A stretch of 64,000 nt of DNA from CAYQDB01 sp964416195 (GTDB lineage Bacteria > Zixibacteria > MSB-5A5 > GN15 > FEB-12), in NCBI GenBank assembly GCA_964416195.1, contig CAYQDB010000005.1:62001-126000 (forward strand). Reading direction: 5' to 3'. The notes below the pieces were generated by a model. It was not told the origin of the DNA, did not search any database, and saw nothing but the letters and a program-made list of their open reading frames with translations. The translations under genes were made by a program, and so were the position numbers. Within the stretch, counting starts at the first letter, position 1; each line of letters begins with the position of its first letter. Below are positions 9,014 through 17,173 of this stretch, in pieces.

Positions 9014-10834
9014 ATGACGACTGCCACAAAGATACCGTCCGCCCCGACATGGGACATCGAATCAATCTTCCCTGGTGGAAGTGAATCGAAGGAGTTTGAA
9101 GATTTTCGCGCCAAGGTGAGAAGAGGTCTCGACGATGCCGCTTCCATGTTGAGCAACCTTCCCGAAGGCATTGATGAAAAGTCGCTGAAGACATGGGTCG
9201 ACTTCGTCTTGAAGCTTCAATCCCTGTATGAAGATATTGAATTGGTACTGTCCTTTTCCAACTGCCTGATCTCCCAGAATGTGGATGACGCCAAAGCACA
9301 CGTCATCATGGGTGAAGGCGACACCTACATCGCTGAGTGGCAGAAACTGCGCACAGGGCTTGAGGCCCGTTCCCTGAAAGTGACGGACAAGCAGTGGGAT
9401 ATGCTGGTTTCGGCGCCTGAGATAAAAGAGATCGCTTTCTACCTGAATGAACTACGCACACTAGCCAGGAGAAAGATGCCCGTAGAGCTTGAATCGCTGG
9501 CGCTGGAGCTGGCAGTTAATGGCTACCAGGCCTGGAACCGTCTCTACGATAAGATGGCGGGCGATTTGAAAGTTGATTTCGAGGAAGACGACCAGACAAA
9601 GACGATCTCGCTGGGGCAGTTGGCAACCAAAATGTCCAACCCGGACAGGGAAATTCGCAGCCAGGCCTTCCGGAAGCTCACCGAGGCCTGGGAATCACGC
9701 GCCGAACTGGCGGCTATGGCGTTGAATGCTCAAGCCGGTTTCCGCTTGACGCTTTACGATCGGCGCGGCTGGAAATCACCGCTGTACGAGCCATTGACGA
9801 TGGCCCGGACGCAGGAAGCCACTTTAGAAACGATGTGGCAAGTCATTGAGCGGGAAACACACCGTTTGAAACCTTATATTGACGCCAAGAAGAAATTGCT
9901 CGGTATCGACAAGTTCAGTTGGTTCGACCAGTTCGCTCCATGTGGCAAGATGGACCGACTGTACCCCTTCGACGAGGCCGGACAATTCATTACGGATAAC
10001 ATCAGGCCATTTTCTACTCATTTCGGGGATTTTGTGAAAATGGCTCTGGACAAGCGGTGGGTCGAAGCGGAGGATCGTCCCGGCAAAGCTGGCGGTGGTT
10101 ATTGCACCGGCACAGGACCACTACGGCAGAGCCGCATCTTCATGACTTATGCCAGTACATTTGAGAATCTGCTCACCCTCGCCCACGAGCTGGGACATGC
10201 TTATCACAGTTGGGTATTAAAAGGTAAACCTTTTTTTGCTACCGAGTACCCCATGAACCTTGCCGAGACCGCCTCGATATTTTCCGAGACACTTGTTATC
10301 GACGCCGCTCTCGAACAGGCCACCGACCCACAGGAAAAACTGATGCTGCTGGACCAGAAGCTGCAGGCAGCTTACACCATGTTTACTGACATCTACTGCC
10401 GGTTCCTGTTTGACAAAGCTTTCTATGCGGAACGCGCCAACGGTATCGTTCAGAAAGACCGACTCAATGAGATCATGGTCGAAGCGCAGAAGAAAGCCTT
10501 CGCGGGTCTAATTGATGAATCCGGCTACCACCCTCTGTTCTGGTGCTCCAAGCTGCATTTCTTTTTCACTGACGTTCCTTTCTACAATTTCCCATACACC
10601 TTTGGTTACCTCTTTTCTGGTGGCGTTTATGACCGTGCCAAGAAAGAGGGCGCCGCCTTCGCTGACAAGTACCGCGCTCTGTTGGCCGACACCGGCAGCA
10701 TGACCACCGAGGAGGTTGCACGGAAACATCTTGGAGTTGACCTGACCCAGGAGGATTTCTGGATCGACGCCGTAAACCGACAACTTGACTATGTCGATGC
10801 TTTTGTGAAGCTGGCTGCGAAAGAAGGAAAGTAG
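9014..10834 (+). CDS. pepF: M3 family oligoendopeptidase F
   Basis: Zinc metallopeptidase of the M3 (thimet/PepF) family that cleaves short peptides in the cytoplasm. The zinc motif HELGHAYHSWVL lies near residue 390, followed by NLAETASIFSE with the third zinc ligand Glu. A substrate loop YCTGTGP is also visible. At 606 aa the length is typical of PepF. A GGAG Shine-Dalgarno lies seven bases before the ATG. There is no signal peptide. The adjacent KAP gene is on the same strand but shows no functional link. Confidence 0.93.
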   Translation: MTTATKIPSAPTWDIESIFPGGSESKEFEDFRAKVRRGLDDAASMLSNLPEGIDEKSLKTWVDFVLKLQSLYEDIELVLSFSNCLISQNVDDAKAHVIMGEGDTYIAEWQKLRTGLEARSLKVTDKQWDMLVSAPEIKEIAFYLNELRTLARRKMPVELESLALELAVNGYQAWNRLYDKMAGDLKVDFEEDDQTKTISLGQLATKMSNPDREIRSQAFRKLTEAWESRAELAAMALNAQAGFRLTLYDRRGWKSPLYEPLTMARTQEATLETMWQVIERETHRLKPYIDAKKKLLGIDKFSWFDQFAPCGKMDRLYPFDEAGQFITDNIRPFSTHFGDFVKMALDKRWVEAEDRPGKAGGGYCTGTGPLRQSRIFMTYASTFENLLTLAHELGHAYHSWVLKGKPFFATEYPMNLAETASIFSETLVIDAALEQATDPQEKLMLLDQKLQAAYTMFTDIYCRFLFDKAFYAERANGIVQKDRLNEIMVEAQKKAFAGLIDESGYHPLFWCSKLHFFFTDVPFYNFPYTFGYLFSGGVYDRAKKEGAAFADKYRALLADTGSMTTEEVARKHLGVDLTQEDFWIDAVNRQLDYVDAFVKLAAKEGK

Positions 10835-10912
10835 GCAGTGGCTCTTGGAGTCTGACATGCTATACAGCATTAACATCATGCCACTATCACAACCGGTTAG
10901 GCAGAACATCTA

Positions 10913-11962
10913 ATGAGAGGACCATCATTGAGTCACCGTCACTCATCAAAGCTGTTTGTCCTCTCGTTTGTAGTCATCATCTTGTCTCTTACCTCAGGTC
11001 TTTCCTGCTCCGATGACAAGTGTACCGGGTATTCGCAAGAACCTTCATACAATAGAACCTATATCAGAGACTATGCCTACCTGGAGAAGCGGATCTTTGA
11101 CCTCGGCTATCCTGCTGATTTTCAACCAGGAGATTCGGTGGTAACACTGCTCGTCTATGAACAGGTAAACACCAGGCAAGAACCAGAGGGGCTACCGGCC
11201 TACCTTGCGGTCGACCCGAATGACACCAGTATGTTCCTGCCTGAGAATATCGATCTCAGATCGATGGGTGGAGTGAAGGAAGTCGCTCCGGAGTCGTGTA
11301 CCTACTTCAATGAATGCGGGCGGAACCGCCACTATGTCGTCTTTGAGCCGCGTCGCCCTCTCCACAAGGCCCTTGGGATATATATGGAGGTTGATCGGGC
11401 GAATGGTAGTACCGATACTATTGGTCACATCGACGACACACTTCTGCTAAAACTGCTTTACCATGATGCACCGCAGCCTCAATATCAGACATGGAACCTG
11501 ATGTGGCGCAATTGCTATAGCATACCCGGTGAGATCAACTGGGATGATATTGATATCAAGGTTTTCTACGGACTCCCAGGATTGGAAGGAAGTATCCACA
11601 CCTGTGAGTGCCAGATATCCAACGGGAAAGCAGAACGCTTCATTGAAGTTCTGGGGTTGGATCAGTACAATACCGACGACCAAAAGTTCCCGGACGGCAG
11701 GTTTGACAACCGGTGTGAGGTATTCATACCGGAGTGGGGGTTGCTGATACTTCCCCATCAGAAACCGTTTGCGTCCGATACAACCTTTATGGACGCCAAT
11801 GGAGTCTCGACATCCGAGTTGCTTTATAAAGTGCCCCAGATCTATGAATACAACTCACAAATGGAAAGGGTCATGAACAGCCAGTACTATATCGAGATTT
11901 CAACCAGGGTTGGGGCTAGCCAACCAAGCGCAGCCGTTTTACCGTGCAACTGCGTGGATTAA
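10913..11962 (+). CDS. Hypothetical secreted lipoprotein
   Basis: A 349-aa protein with a basic N-terminus, a hydrophobic stretch (LFVLSFVVIILSLTS) and a Cys at about residue 33 in GLSCSDDK, so probably a lipoprotein, although the lipobox is not canonical. The rest is rich in aromatic residues and Cys (CTYFNECG, CECQISNG, PCNC), suggesting an extracytoplasmic disulfide-containing domain. I do not recognise the family. It follows pepF by 78 bases on the same strand; no clear Shine-Dalgarno is visible before the ATG. Confidence 0.75.
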   Translation: MRGPSLSHRHSSKLFVLSFVVIILSLTSGLSCSDDKCTGYSQEPSYNRTYIRDYAYLEKRIFDLGYPADFQPGDSVVTLLVYEQVNTRQEPEGLPAYLAVDPNDTSMFLPENIDLRSMGGVKEVAPESCTYFNECGRNRHYVVFEPRRPLHKALGIYMEVDRANGSTDTIGHIDDTLLLKLLYHDAPQPQYQTWNLMWRNCYSIPGEINWDDIDIKVFYGLPGLEGSIHTCECQISNGKAERFIEVLGLDQYNTDDQKFPDGRFDNRCEVFIPEWGLLILPHQKPFASDTTFMDANGVSTSELLYKVPQIYEYNSQMERVMNSQYYIEISTRVGASQPSAAVLPCNCVD

Positions 11963-12003
11963 GAGCTCCCAGACATCAGAAGCCCGTCGGTTCTGCAACA
12001 ACT

Positions 12004-12207
12004 CTATTTCTTAATAAAAAACACATAACACGGCTTGGCTGCGCATATGATCAACAAAGCCACAAACCACCAGATGCTGATATTCATAATCTGGGGTATG
12101 AGTTTGGCGAGAATCAGGGCCACGAATATCCCTATACCCTGGGCCAGCTTGACATCAACGATGCTGAACTTCTTCACCCTCTCATTGGCGTATTCCATGA
12201 TTCCCAT
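12004..12207 (-). CDS. Small two-helix membrane protein
   Basis: A 67-aa protein with two predicted membrane helices (GIGIFVALILAKLIP and IWWFVALLIICAAKP) and a charged N-terminus (MEYANERVKKFS). The ATG at 12207 is chosen because GGAGG lies about ten bases upstream; the longer frame to 12228 would place that site inside the coding region. The function is unknown. It lies downstream of, and on the same strand as, thyX, with 68 bases between them. Confidence 0.65.
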   Translation of the reverse strand: MGIMEYANERVKKFSIVDVKLAQGIGIFVALILAKLIPQIMNISIWWFVALLIICAAKPCYVFFIKK

Positions 12208-12275
12208 TCGAATGATACCTCCTACCAAGAATGCAGACTGGTATATGTTAGACCAAAGACAGCATTGAACGCCTT

Positions 12276-13136
12276 TTACAGGTCACTCAGCTTCTCCAGC
12301 TTCTCAAGAAACTCCTCCGCCTCACGCCTGGACAAACCCCGTTTGACTAATTCTTCCTTCGTAAGTGACAGGTCAGATAGACTTTCCTTCAGCACCTTCA
12401 GCTCAGGTCCTGAAAATGAGAGAGCGTTCAAGGAGTAATCCATAAATGCCTCGTACGCTATCGGGCAGACGACTTTGACCATATCCGCCATGATATTGGC
12501 GTACTGGCGAATCTCCTGCTGAGCGTGGGGGTCCATGCGCAGGCGCAGAAAATGGAAGAGGTTGTGCAGGTCGATTTTCCAGTACCACTCAGTATACAGC
12601 GACAGGGGAAGGCCGATCCTGGCCAGCTCGCGCGCCAGACCTTCATCGATCAAGCGCTGGTACTCTTCATAGGAGGCAGCGTGCGTCTTTTTCAGAAAAT
12701 CGATGAAGCGTCGCTTCAGTTCGTCCGGCACCTCTTCTTCGGCACGGCCCTGTTTGTTGACAGTGGACTGGAAGCGGATGTCCTTGGCTTCGGGAATGTA
12801 AAACTCCTCTTTCATCACCGAGTAGCGGCCTGAATACTCGTTGACGCTGGCTGTGCGGTGGCGGATCCACTGCCGGGCGACAAAGACGGGCAGCTTGACG
12901 TGAAACTTGAACTCCACCATCTCAAACGGCGACGTATGCCCTTGGCGCATGAGGTAGCGGATCAGCGCCCGGTCTTCGGAGACTTGTTTTGTCCCCTCAC
13001 CATAGCTTACCCTTGCCGCCTGTACTATAGCGGCATCACTGCCCATATAGTCCACCAGCCGGACAAAGCCATGGTCTAAGACCTTGAATTCTTTGTCCAA
13101 GAGCGTATCCACTTTTTCGTTTCGTGCGTGCGGCAA
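12276..13136 (-). CDS. thyX: FAD-dependent thymidylate synthase
   Basis: ThyX makes dTMP from dUMP using methylene-tetrahydrofolate, with FAD/NADPH as reductant. The ThyX signature RHRTASVNEYSGRY (RHRx7S) lies near residues 92-105. ALIRYLMRQGHTSPFE and LHNLFHFLRLRMDPHAQ are also family hallmarks. At 286 aa it has the usual core plus a C-terminal acidic helix (RREAEEFLEKLEKLSDL). The start is a TTG at 13136 with only a weak GAGAAG upstream; a TATATAAC stretch about 20 bases before may be its -10 box. No thyA is seen in this window. Confidence 0.93.
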   Translation of the reverse strand: MPHARNEKVDTLLDKEFKVLDHGFVRLVDYMGSDAAIVQAARVSYGEGTKQVSEDRALIRYLMRQGHTSPFEMVEFKFHVKLPVFVARQWIRHRTASVNEYSGRYSVMKEEFYIPEAKDIRFQSTVNKQGRAEEEVPDELKRRFIDFLKKTHAASYEEYQRLIDEGLARELARIGLPLSLYTEWYWKIDLHNLFHFLRLRMDPHAQQEIRQYANIMADMVKVVCPIAYEAFMDYSLNALSFSGPELKVLKESLSDLSLTKEELVKRGLSRREAEEFLEKLEKLSDL

Positions 13137-13266
13137 AATGTTCTTCTCGTTATATACTAGTCAATATAGAATACTGAACATGTAAGTACAATTTGTATTT
13201 TCTGCTTGGAGCGTCAGAAATCAGGGGTCCAAAGAACAGTTCCTTGAGTTGGCTTGACGTTTATTG

Positions 13267-13296
13267 TTGCTACGAGAGCATAAATCCTCATATTAT
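13267..13296 (+). promoter_or_regulatory. Possible leaderless promoter of the 13304 gene
   Basis: TTGCTA (13267-13272), an 18-base spacer and TATTAT (13291-13296), followed by seven bases and the ATG at 13304. No Shine-Dalgarno precedes that ATG. This favours 13304 as the start over the TTG at 13193. Confidence 0.4.
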
Positions 13297-13303
13297 TGCA
13301 TTA

Positions 13304-13846
13304 ATGTATGAGTTATTGATTCAAATTGTTCGATTACTTACCCGATTCACATGGGGATTCTTTAAGTATCCCGTTGCAATGAGCTACGTGTCTCAATTCG
13401 AGACTAAAAAAGGCTACGCTTTTGTAGTGGATGCATACAGCAAAACCAATCGAGTAGTGTCAATTCCCAAATCCAGATTCAAAATAACTGTAATGCTAGA
13501 CAAAGAATTAGCTCACAAAGCGGAGAAGGGAAAACTCATCTACGGTGAGTCAGTCAATGTCTTTGACTCTGAAATAGTTTTGAAGGCTCACCTTGAGGGA
13601 AGATCATTCGGGAATGTGCGAACATCTGTGGAGTTGCACAGCCGACCACAGCGGTTGTTTCTACTCGTACGCGTAAAGGGACCCGGTAGCCAGAATCCTT
13701 CTTCGCGGCTTCAATTGGCTCGTGTGTATCGCACGGTAAAGGTTAAAATAGTGAAAAAACTGTTTCCGTTTACTTATATTGAAATACCTATTCGCTACAT
13801 TGCTATCATTGCAGGCAACGAAAAAACACGCATCATGGATTCATAA
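13304..13846 (+). CDS. Hypothetical protein
   Basis: A 180-aa protein I do not recognise. The N-terminus (MYELLIQIVRLLTRFTWGFF) is hydrophobic and may be a membrane anchor. The remainder is basic, with beta-strand-like segments and no known catalytic motif. The frame is open back to a TTG at 13193, and an internal ATG at 13379 (MSYVSQFETKKGY) is also possible. Its base composition is more AT-rich than the neighbours and it borders a repeat-rich accessory patch, so it may have been acquired by transfer. Confidence 0.55.
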   Translation: MYELLIQIVRLLTRFTWGFFKYPVAMSYVSQFETKKGYAFVVDAYSKTNRVVSIPKSRFKITVMLDKELAHKAEKGKLIYGESVNVFDSEIVLKAHLEGRSFGNVRTSVELHSRPQRLFLLVRVKGPGSQNPSSRLQLARVYRTVKVKIVKKLFPFTYIEIPIRYIAIIAGNEKTRIMDS

Positions 13847-13961
13847 TGTCCGCTCGTTGATGCACAAGGTACTCTACCTAACAGTTTATAGTTTGAAACT
13901 CATACGGTTTCGACAGAGAATATGTGTCGAAAGCACAAGACTTTCGATCTACTTATTCTAC

Positions 13962-13997
13962 CAAACACACCCCTTAATCCCCTCTCGAGAGGGGAGT
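13962..13997 (+). repeat. DUF559-associated palindromic repeat, copy 1
   Basis: Starts AAACACACCCCTTAATCCCC and continues into a CCCCTCTC/GAGAGGGG palindrome centred at about 13986. It is the same type as copies at 14140 and 14641 and a variant of those at 14213 and 14256. The region 13847-14253 holds no gene and is built almost wholly of such repeats. Confidence 0.8.
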
Positions 13998-14027
13998 TAA
14001 TTCTTGGTATCTTTCGTTTTATCCGTT

Positions 14028-14068
14028 GCGTCAGGTCTTGTTCGCCTCAGGCGAATGTGACCTGACGC
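14028..14068. repeat. 41-base hairpin repeat
   Basis: A highly symmetric hairpin: outer stem GCGTCAGGTC (14028-14037) with GACCTGACGC (14059-14068), a 3x3 internal loop, inner stem TTCGCC (14041-14046) with GGCGAA (14050-14055), and a three-base loop. A second weaker stem, AGCTCA with TGAGCT, follows at about 14104-14120. No T-tract follows, so it is more likely a dispersed palindromic repeat than a terminator. Confidence 0.75.
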
Positions 14069-14139
14069 CCTCAACAGGTTACTGTCGGGTCACGCTCTTG
14101 GCAAGCTCAAAATCTGAGCTGACAGAATATATTTGCTAT

Positions 14140-14175
14140 CAAACACACCCCTGAATCCCCTCTCCAGAGGGGACT
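14140..14175 (+). repeat. DUF559-associated palindromic repeat, copy 2
   Basis: Reads CAAACACACCCCTGAATCCC and continues to TCCAGAGGGGACT. It differs from copy 1 at only a few positions and has the same orientation. Confidence 0.8.
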
Positions 14176-14212
14176 TGTTGCGTATTCATTGAAAAGGTCG
14201 GTCGCTCAATTA

Positions 14213-14251
14213 TTCCCCTCTTGAGAGGGGTGCCCGGAGGGCGGGGTGTGT
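14213..14251 (-). repeat. DUF559-associated repeat, variant copy 3
   Basis: Minus strand begins ACACACCCCGCCCTCCGGGC and ends in a CCCCTCTC palindrome. It shares both ends with copies 1, 2 and 5 but has a GCCCTCCGGGCA insert in the middle in place of TTAAT. Confidence 0.75.
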
Positions 14252-14253
14252 CA

Positions 14254-14649
14254 TTATTGAGAGGGGTGCCCGGAGGGCGAGGTGTGTTCTTTTATCCATT
14301 GTTTAATAGTTGTTAAGACCCCTTCCATATTCTGCTTGACGTCATGGTCATAGAATCTCAAAAACCTCACTCCGAGTGATTCCAGTCGATTTTGCCTTTT
14401 CTGATCTTCCCGTTCTTTGTAATCGTGGCTATCACCATCAATTTCGATAGCCAGCATCAATTCGCAGCAGAAGAAATCAACGATGTATTGATCAAGAGGC
14501 TTTTGGCGATGGAAATCATACCCCTGGATTTGTCTTCCTTTGAGATGCTTCCACAAAAGTACTTCGGAAAGGGTACTATTATTGCGTAATTCTCGTGCAA
14601 GTTGTTTCAACTTAGGATCGTATGGAATGATCTTGCGTTTCAAACACAC
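14254..14649 (-). CDS. DUF559 (Vsr/PD-(D/E)XK-like) endonuclease-domain protein
   Basis: A 131-aa single-domain protein of the DUF559 family, related to very-short-patch-repair and restriction-like nucleases. Visible hallmarks are LARELRNNSTLSEVLLW, KGRQIQGYDFHRQKPLDQYI, VDFFCCELMLAIEIDGDSH (acidic nuclease core with Asp and ExD) and LGVRFLRFYDHDV. The frame opens with GTG at 14649 inside repeat copy 5; a TTG at 14643 preceded by AAGGGG at five bases is an equally good start. The C-terminal ten residues are encoded by repeat copy 4. The gene is therefore framed by inverted copies of one repeat family. No methylase or other partner gene is adjacent. A role in mobility or repair is inference. 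Confidence 0.85.
   Translation of the reverse strand: MCLKRKIIPYDPKLKQLARELRNNSTLSEVLLWKHLKGRQIQGYDFHRQKPLDQYIVDFFCCELMLAIEIDGDSHDYKEREDQKRQNRLESLGVRFLRFYDHDVKQNMEGVLTTIKQWIKEHTSPSGHPSQ
14256..14289 (-). repeat. DUF559-associated repeat, variant copy 4
   Basis: Same variant as copy 3, directly next to it, lacking the outer half of the palindrome. It encodes the last residues of the DUF559 protein (about HTSPSGHPSQ), so the repeat supplies the C-terminal tail and stop of that gene. With copy 5 it forms the inverted boundary of the gene. Confidence 0.75.
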
Positions 14650-14675
14650 CCCTTAATCCCCTCTCAAGAGGGGAC
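14641..14675 (+). repeat. DUF559-associated palindromic repeat, copy 5
   Basis: Reads CAAACACACCCCTTAATCCC then CTCTCAAGAGGGGACT. It is nearly identical to copy 1. It covers the 5' end of the DUF559 gene; on the minus strand its AAGGGG can serve as Shine-Dalgarno and its GTGTGTTTG contains the candidate start codons. Confidence 0.8.
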
Positions 14676-14758
14676 TAGTAAAGGTAGAGCAAAACCCTTT
14701 AGCGGTCTTGCCTATCGTGGCTGAAGCGCTCTGGCTTCTGCCCTGCAATTCAATGCGT

Positions 14759-15088
14759 TTACCCCTCCACCTTAACCGCCGTGCCGCTGGCGGTGACCAT
14801 GAGCATGCCGCCCCTGGCGCCGGGGCTGACCGTCTCGTAATCGAGATCGACCGCGATCACGGCGTTGGCGCCCATCTCCTGCGCCTGCTGGCACATTTCA
14901 TTAATAGCGGTGTCTTTGGCTGCTCGCAGCTCCTTTTCGTACGCAGCAGAGCGGCCGCCGACAATGTCGGTAATGCTGGCGAAAAGGTCTTTTAAGATAT
15001 TGGCGCCCATAATCGCCTCACCGCTGACCAGACCGTAGTAGTTGCTAATACGCTTGCCTTCGATGTTGGGGGTGGTTGTAACGAGCAT
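14759..15088 (-). CDS. YbjQ/UPF0145 family protein
   Basis: A 109-aa protein of the UPF0145 (YbjQ) family, small soluble proteins often annotated as heavy-metal-binding domain, forming pentamers in known structures. Hallmarks are VTTTPNIEGKRISNYYG near the N-terminus, a GLVSGEAIMGAN stretch, a YEKELRAAKDTAINEM helix and GANAVIAVDLDYE. A strong AAGGAGAAAA Shine-Dalgarno precedes the ATG at 15088. Its cellular role is not established. Confidence 0.88.
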   Translation of the reverse strand: MLVTTTPNIEGKRISNYYGLVSGEAIMGANILKDLFASITDIVGGRSAAYEKELRAAKDTAINEMCQQAQEMGANAVIAVDLDYETVSPGARGGMLMVTASGTAVKVEG

Positions 15089-15106
15089 CGTTTTCTCCTT
15101 TTAATT

Positions 15107-15129
15107 GTCGGGTTTACAAGGAACCCGAC
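15107..15129. repeat. Small hairpin repeat (GTCGGGTT/AACCCGAC)
   Basis: An eight-base perfect stem, GTCGGGTT (15107-15114) with AACCCGAC (15122-15129), with a seven-base loop. A half copy (GTAGGTCGGGTTCC) occurs after ddl at about 57122-57135. The rest of 15130-15385 shows no gene. Confidence 0.6.
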
Positions 15130-15385
15130 CTACTTGAGTTGTAGAACAAGTCTCGAAGAGACCTGCCAATTATCGGCTATACCAATTACTTGAAATAACC
15201 AAAGATATTCAAGCGAATAAATCGGAGTTGCTGTAGTGCCGGTTGCGTTTCCAAAAGATTTTGTATATTTTTACCAATGAATTAAAAAACTTGCAACCTA
15301 AAAAGTCGGCTGACGAAAAAGGCTTTGTCGACGACTAAGCAGGCATTGCCCTGATGAAGGCCGCCAATTGCCAAGGAGTGAAAAG

Positions 15386-16900
15386 ATGACACCACAAAAC
15401 GCCTATGACGAACTGGTAAAGCGATGCAAGGAAATCTCCCTGCTGGGATCGAGTGCATCGGTTCTGTACTGGGACCAGCATACATATATGCCGCCCGCCG
15501 GTACGCCCTTCCGAGCCGAGCAGATGGGTCTGCTTGCCCGCATGATCCATGAGATGTTCACCGACCCTAAAATCAATGACCTGATTTCTCAGGTAGAACA
15601 ATCAGATCTAATCAAAGATGAGGATTCGCCGGAGGCGGCCAATATCCGCGAACTGCGCTATCAGTATGATAAGCAGACCAAACTTCCCAAGGAATTAGTG
15701 GAGGAAATCACCAAGACCACCAGCCTGGCCCAGCAGGAATGGGCAACCGCCCGGAAGAACTCCGACTTCAAGCATTTTCTTCCCTGGCTGGAGAAAATCC
15801 TCAAGCTTAGCCGCCAGAAGGCTGACGCCTACGGTTACGAAGGGGAGCCATACAATGCCCTTCTCGATGATTACGAGCCGGGAGCTACAGTTGACGACAT
15901 TGTCGAGGTTTTCAAGAATTTGAGAGATGAGCTGGTTACTCTACTGGGCAAAATCAAGGATGCCCCCAAAAAGCCGGACGTTTCGATTGTCGAGCGTGAA
16001 TATGATGTCGATAAGCAGCGGATTTTCGGCGAGTCGGTGGCGGCTGCGATAGGCTACGACTTCAACGCCGGCCGTCTTGATATTACCACCCACCCGTTCT
16101 GCACAGGCATCGGCCCCGGCGACACCCGCATTCTCACCCGCTACAACCCTAACCGCCTCAATGACGCCCTGTTCGGCACCATGCACGAGGCTGGCCACGG
16201 CATGTACGAGATGGGGCTTGATAAACAGAAGCATTTCGGCACGCCGATGGGAGAATCGGTTTCTTTAGGGATTCATGAATCACAGTCACGGATGTGGGAA
16301 AATCAAGTCGGTCGCTCCAAGGCCTTCTGGAAGTACTTCTTCCCACAGGCTCAGCGGTTGTTCCGCAAATCCCTTGAGGGGGTAACCCTGGACGATTTCT
16401 ACGGCGCCATCAACGATGTCCGGTCATCGTATATCCGCGTTGAGGCTGATGAGGCTACATACAACCTGCATATCCTCCTTCGTTTTGAGCTGGAGCGCGC
16501 TTTGCTCACCGGCGATCTCAAACCTGCCGATGCAGCAGGTGAATGGAATACGCGGTTCAAGAAGTATTTCGGTATCGAAGTTGATAAGGACTCCAATGGC
16601 TGCCTCCAGGACGTTCACTGGTCATCCGGACTGATGGGCTATTTCCCCACCTACACCCTGGGGAACCTCTTCTCCGCCCAGTTCTTTGCCAAAGCCAATG
16701 AAGACATACCGGACCTGGAGAAGCAGTTTGAACAGGGCATCTTCTCCAACCTGCGGGAGTGGCTGCGTACGAATATCCACCAGCACGGCCAGCGCTACCG
16801 CGCCAACAAGCTGTGCGAGAAAGTGACCGGCAAACCCATGGATTACCGGCCATTGATCGACTACATGAACACCAAGTATGGCGAGATATACGGTTTTTAA
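15386..16900 (+). CDS. Carboxypeptidase Taq (M32 metallopeptidase)
   Basis: Zinc carboxypeptidase of the M32 family, removing C-terminal residues broadly except around proline. The zinc motif HEAGHGMYEMG lies near residue 266. Other family markers are YWDQHTYMPP near the N-terminus, DITTHPFCTG, RITTRY-like DTRILTRYNP, and SLGIHESQSRMWEN just after the zinc motif. At 504 aa it is the usual length. ATG 15386 is chosen because AAGGAG lies seven bases upstream; the frame extends to a TTG at 15368 that would include that site. Confidence 0.94.
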   Translation: MTPQNAYDELVKRCKEISLLGSSASVLYWDQHTYMPPAGTPFRAEQMGLLARMIHEMFTDPKINDLISQVEQSDLIKDEDSPEAANIRELRYQYDKQTKLPKELVEEITKTTSLAQQEWATARKNSDFKHFLPWLEKILKLSRQKADAYGYEGEPYNALLDDYEPGATVDDIVEVFKNLRDELVTLLGKIKDAPKKPDVSIVEREYDVDKQRIFGESVAAAIGYDFNAGRLDITTHPFCTGIGPGDTRILTRYNPNRLNDALFGTMHEAGHGMYEMGLDKQKHFGTPMGESVSLGIHESQSRMWENQVGRSKAFWKYFFPQAQRLFRKSLEGVTLDDFYGAINDVRSSYIRVEADEATYNLHILLRFELERALLTGDLKPADAAGEWNTRFKKYFGIEVDKDSNGCLQDVHWSSGLMGYFPTYTLGNLFSAQFFAKANEDIPDLEKQFEQGIFSNLREWLRTNIHQHGQRYRANKLCEKVTGKPMDYRPLIDYMNTKYGEIYGF

Positions 16901-16906
16901 GCAAAT

Positions 16907-16937
16907 GTAGAGCAGGAGTTATAGACACCCGCTCTAC
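16907..16937 (+). repeat. Intergenic hairpin after the M32 gene
   Basis: Stem GTAGAGC (16907-16913) with GCTCTAC (16931-16937). There is no convincing T-tract, so it may be a dispersed repeat rather than a terminator. A half element (GGTAGAGC) occurs near 14684. The rest of 16938-17173 holds no supported gene. Confidence 0.45.
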
Positions 16938-17173
16938 CACAATGTCATATGATTAAAAGCCTGTGGTCCCTGTCAAATAACCGCAGGCTTTTCTACGCTC
17001 GCCTTGTAAGAATATGCCGGGCGATAGAGCTTCTTTACCGCCATGCGATGGCGCAAAATAATTTGTTTGATTATCCGCTCAAGCCAATAGTAATTGTAGT
17101 GGAATAAATTGCAGGAGAGCGGGCCTGGACTGTGTGAGTCCTGACCTGTCCAAGATGAGGTTGTCATTACCGT

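Noticed and set aside
11944..12438. 164-aa plus-strand frame after the lipoprotein
   Set aside because: It is antisense to the small membrane protein and the thyX 3' end, both better supported.
13962..14675. CRISPR array
   Set aside because: Repeats are inverted relative to each other, unevenly spaced, and have a gene between them; no spacer pattern or cas gene.
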